Below, one piece after another: positions 54,201 through 57,200 of a stretch of DNA of 64,000 nucleotides. The stretch spans positions 2,666,001 through 2,730,000 of the forward strand of contig OZ020311.1 of the NCBI GenBank assembly GCA_963971305.1. Reading direction: 5' to 3'. Position 1 is the first letter of the stretch, and the number at the start of each line of letters is the position of its first letter. The DNA comes from Arcuatula senhousia. Lineage: Eukaryota > Mollusca > Bivalvia > Mytilida > Mytilidae. A program made the position numbers and the translations under genes. A model generated the notes under the pieces. It did no database searches. It was given only the letters and a program-made list of their open reading frames with translations, and was not told where the DNA came from.

Positions 54201-57200
54201 AGTTCTTGGTCGTTCTCCATCATAAGTTCCCAGGCAACAGGGATAATATCTGTAAAATTATCATCCGTCAGGATAGGGGCAGCTTTAGCTAGGATACCCA
54301 TGGGGCACTGGGTCAATTTCTGGGCCTGAAAAAGTACATTTAATTACAAATTTTAAAATTACATTTTTGTGGAAAGTAGAGTCATCAGCAGCTGAAAACA
54401 GTTTCTTTCAAGTTCATCAATTTGGAAAGACTTCTGCTTAATAACACTGGTGTTAGTGGCCATCAAAAATTTTCATTAAAGAAAAAGCATTTGTAGCATG
54501 TTGAATTCCCCTTGTGACTTTAAGATGAAGAACATTAATAAGAGTGGCATCCCTTGCTTTGTTTATCTTCAAATTTATATAATACTTTGTGTCATGCATA
54601 TTTACTTCATGTCCCACCCTTTTAAATAAACTCTCTATATTTTTTTTCCAAAGACGATAATCTTTGGCTTTTGCCGCTACTTGATCATGTTGATAAAGCA
54701 TTTCTATAAATTACATACAAATTAATATACAGAAATTCATAATTACATGCAATTGAATTAATTGATACATTACCTGAAAATTGATATACTTCATGATAGG
54801 TGTATCCTCTTTGACTTCTTTTGCTTTTTCTTCCTTCTTCCATGTAGATGTCAGTTTCATTTTACCCACAGATACATCAGTCTTTATCTTCTCCAATAAT
54901 GGAGTGCTCTCCCTTCTTCTGGTGGGCGATGAACCCTGAAACACAGATTCCTGTAATAAATAACAAGGAAGTAAATTGTAATTTTAGTTCACAAAGAATG
55001 AAAATAAAGTATAAATTTAAATGATTCAGAAATATATATTGTTGCTTTGTTGTTTTATCTAAAATAAATCTTTGGTATTATTACAACAAAATAAAAGTTT
55101 ATATTACTCTTTTGAAGCCTTTTCAAATTTCACGATAATCATGATCATATTTCCTTGCTATAACACTTGTCAATTAGTGTTTCAATCTTCATTCAACATT
55201 CTGCTTAATGAATCAAACAATTTTTTTTTATCTTTCCAGCTTGAACAAATTGTACTGTTATCTTAATGTTTAAGACATCTTTTATATACTTCTTTTCACT
55301 ACTATTATGGTCAATTTTAAAATACACACTCTTCTTTTTAGTCTCTCTCTGAACAGATCTTTGCTATCCTGTCTGGCTTTATCCTCATCATCAGCATCAG
55401 TTTCTGTAGACTGGTACACCTTCTTCAAAGCCATGATCATACGAGAACACGATCGTCTCTGTCGTTCATAACAGTCAGGGTGACAATAGTTCTGGTGGGT
55501 ACAGATAAAGTTGGAAAGGTTTGCCAGCTGGACCACAACCTGTGATAAACATTGAGAACAATAAAATATACTACATGTATACTATATTTTTGTGTATTCA
55601 AATAATAGAAATAGATTTTCGGTTTTGCCTTTTTTTGTTTTTTTGTTTTGCTGATGACAATGTAAACATTTTCTAGCTGTAACACAATGATTATAGAAAC
55701 AGCAATTTAAAAAATCACAATGGAAAACAGCCAGCAGTCTTCAACATGACGCTTTAATGTAAGTCTTCTTTAATTGATTTTCCCTAGAGGATAATGGTAT
55801 ATGTACTTATTTTACTTGTAAATTTATTTCCATGAACACTTGTGGTTTCAGTACATGTGTGAAGCACCATAGCCAGATTTAACTGGTCTAATAAAGCACA
55901 ACCTGAAAATTTCTATTTGCCAGTGTAAGCAAAAGTTGTCCCCAATACTTCATCTTTAATAGAGTAAAAATTTCTCGATACTGTCGTCTCATGTGATGCT
56001 TACCCTGACCCATGGCATATTTCTACACAGACTAAAATCATCAGCCTCAGGTGTTTCAGTTGTCTCATTGTCCTCACTAAGTACAGATTCTCCGTCCTCC
56101 CGATCCTCGTTTTCCATCAGTTTGTCTGACTGTAGAGACTGACTACTGACTTTCCTCGACTTAATGCTTCCAAATCTTTTAATACCTACAGAAATTTATC
56201 CTTATAGAAATAACTAGAGATGAATTACATACATAATTTTATGGTATCCAACTGAAAAGATTGACTACTGACTTTTCTGGATTAAATACTTCTTAATCCT
56301 TTAATACCTGTATGAAACAAAATTGCAGATAAATTAATTATAATTGTAAAATTAAATTGTTATCACTAAACCTGTCTGTGGCAAATTGATGAAAAACAAG
56401 CAACAACAACTGTCATGGATTCAAATTTCATGACGATTGGTGACAAATGTATTTAATAACCTTTAAAAACCAAACATCAGATCCATAGTACAAATCACAA
56501 TACAATTTTGTAATTTGTTTTTTCAAACACAACTTTCCTTAAGTTCATACTTACTTCCACCCTCCTGCCTCTTTAGCCTAAAGCTTCTGTTATGTCTAAA
56601 ACTAGAATTGGCTCCAGATCCTTTTCTGAAATGTTTCAGCAGTTTAGGTCTGCCTTGGGCTAGTCGCCTCCCTTTTCTCTCCTCATTAGGAGTGTGCGGT
56701 GTCACCCCTCGGTCAATCACAGAGAGGGAGGTTGTACTTCTGTGGACAGTCGGACTTCTCACCAAGGACAGCAAAACTTATCTTTCTGTCCCCTGTCCCT
56801 GGGCTTCCCACTGTAACACCTACATTACATGAAAAGATTTCCAGATATGAAGTACATGTATTTACAATGCTTGTGTTTTAGATGCATGTGTTACACTAGA
56901 AAATACCTTAAAGTCAATCCAGTTTTATAAGCAGTAAATGTCATAGTAAAAGTTCAGAAATTCACTTTATCTGGAATAATGTTGTGAATATAGAAAATAA
57001 TGAGATGTGGAATAAGTGTACGCGAAACATTCATGTTTTATCTGGCACTTTTTCTTGTTTGCAAAGTTTTGGGCCAAACCACATAATATTTTTGGTAAAG
57101 CTTGAATAAAGATATTTTTTCTAAGTAATTTAAGCCAGTATTCAGTTTTAATTTATGTGATTAATCAAAAGGTCATTCTTTTTCAAATTAAATTTAAAGT

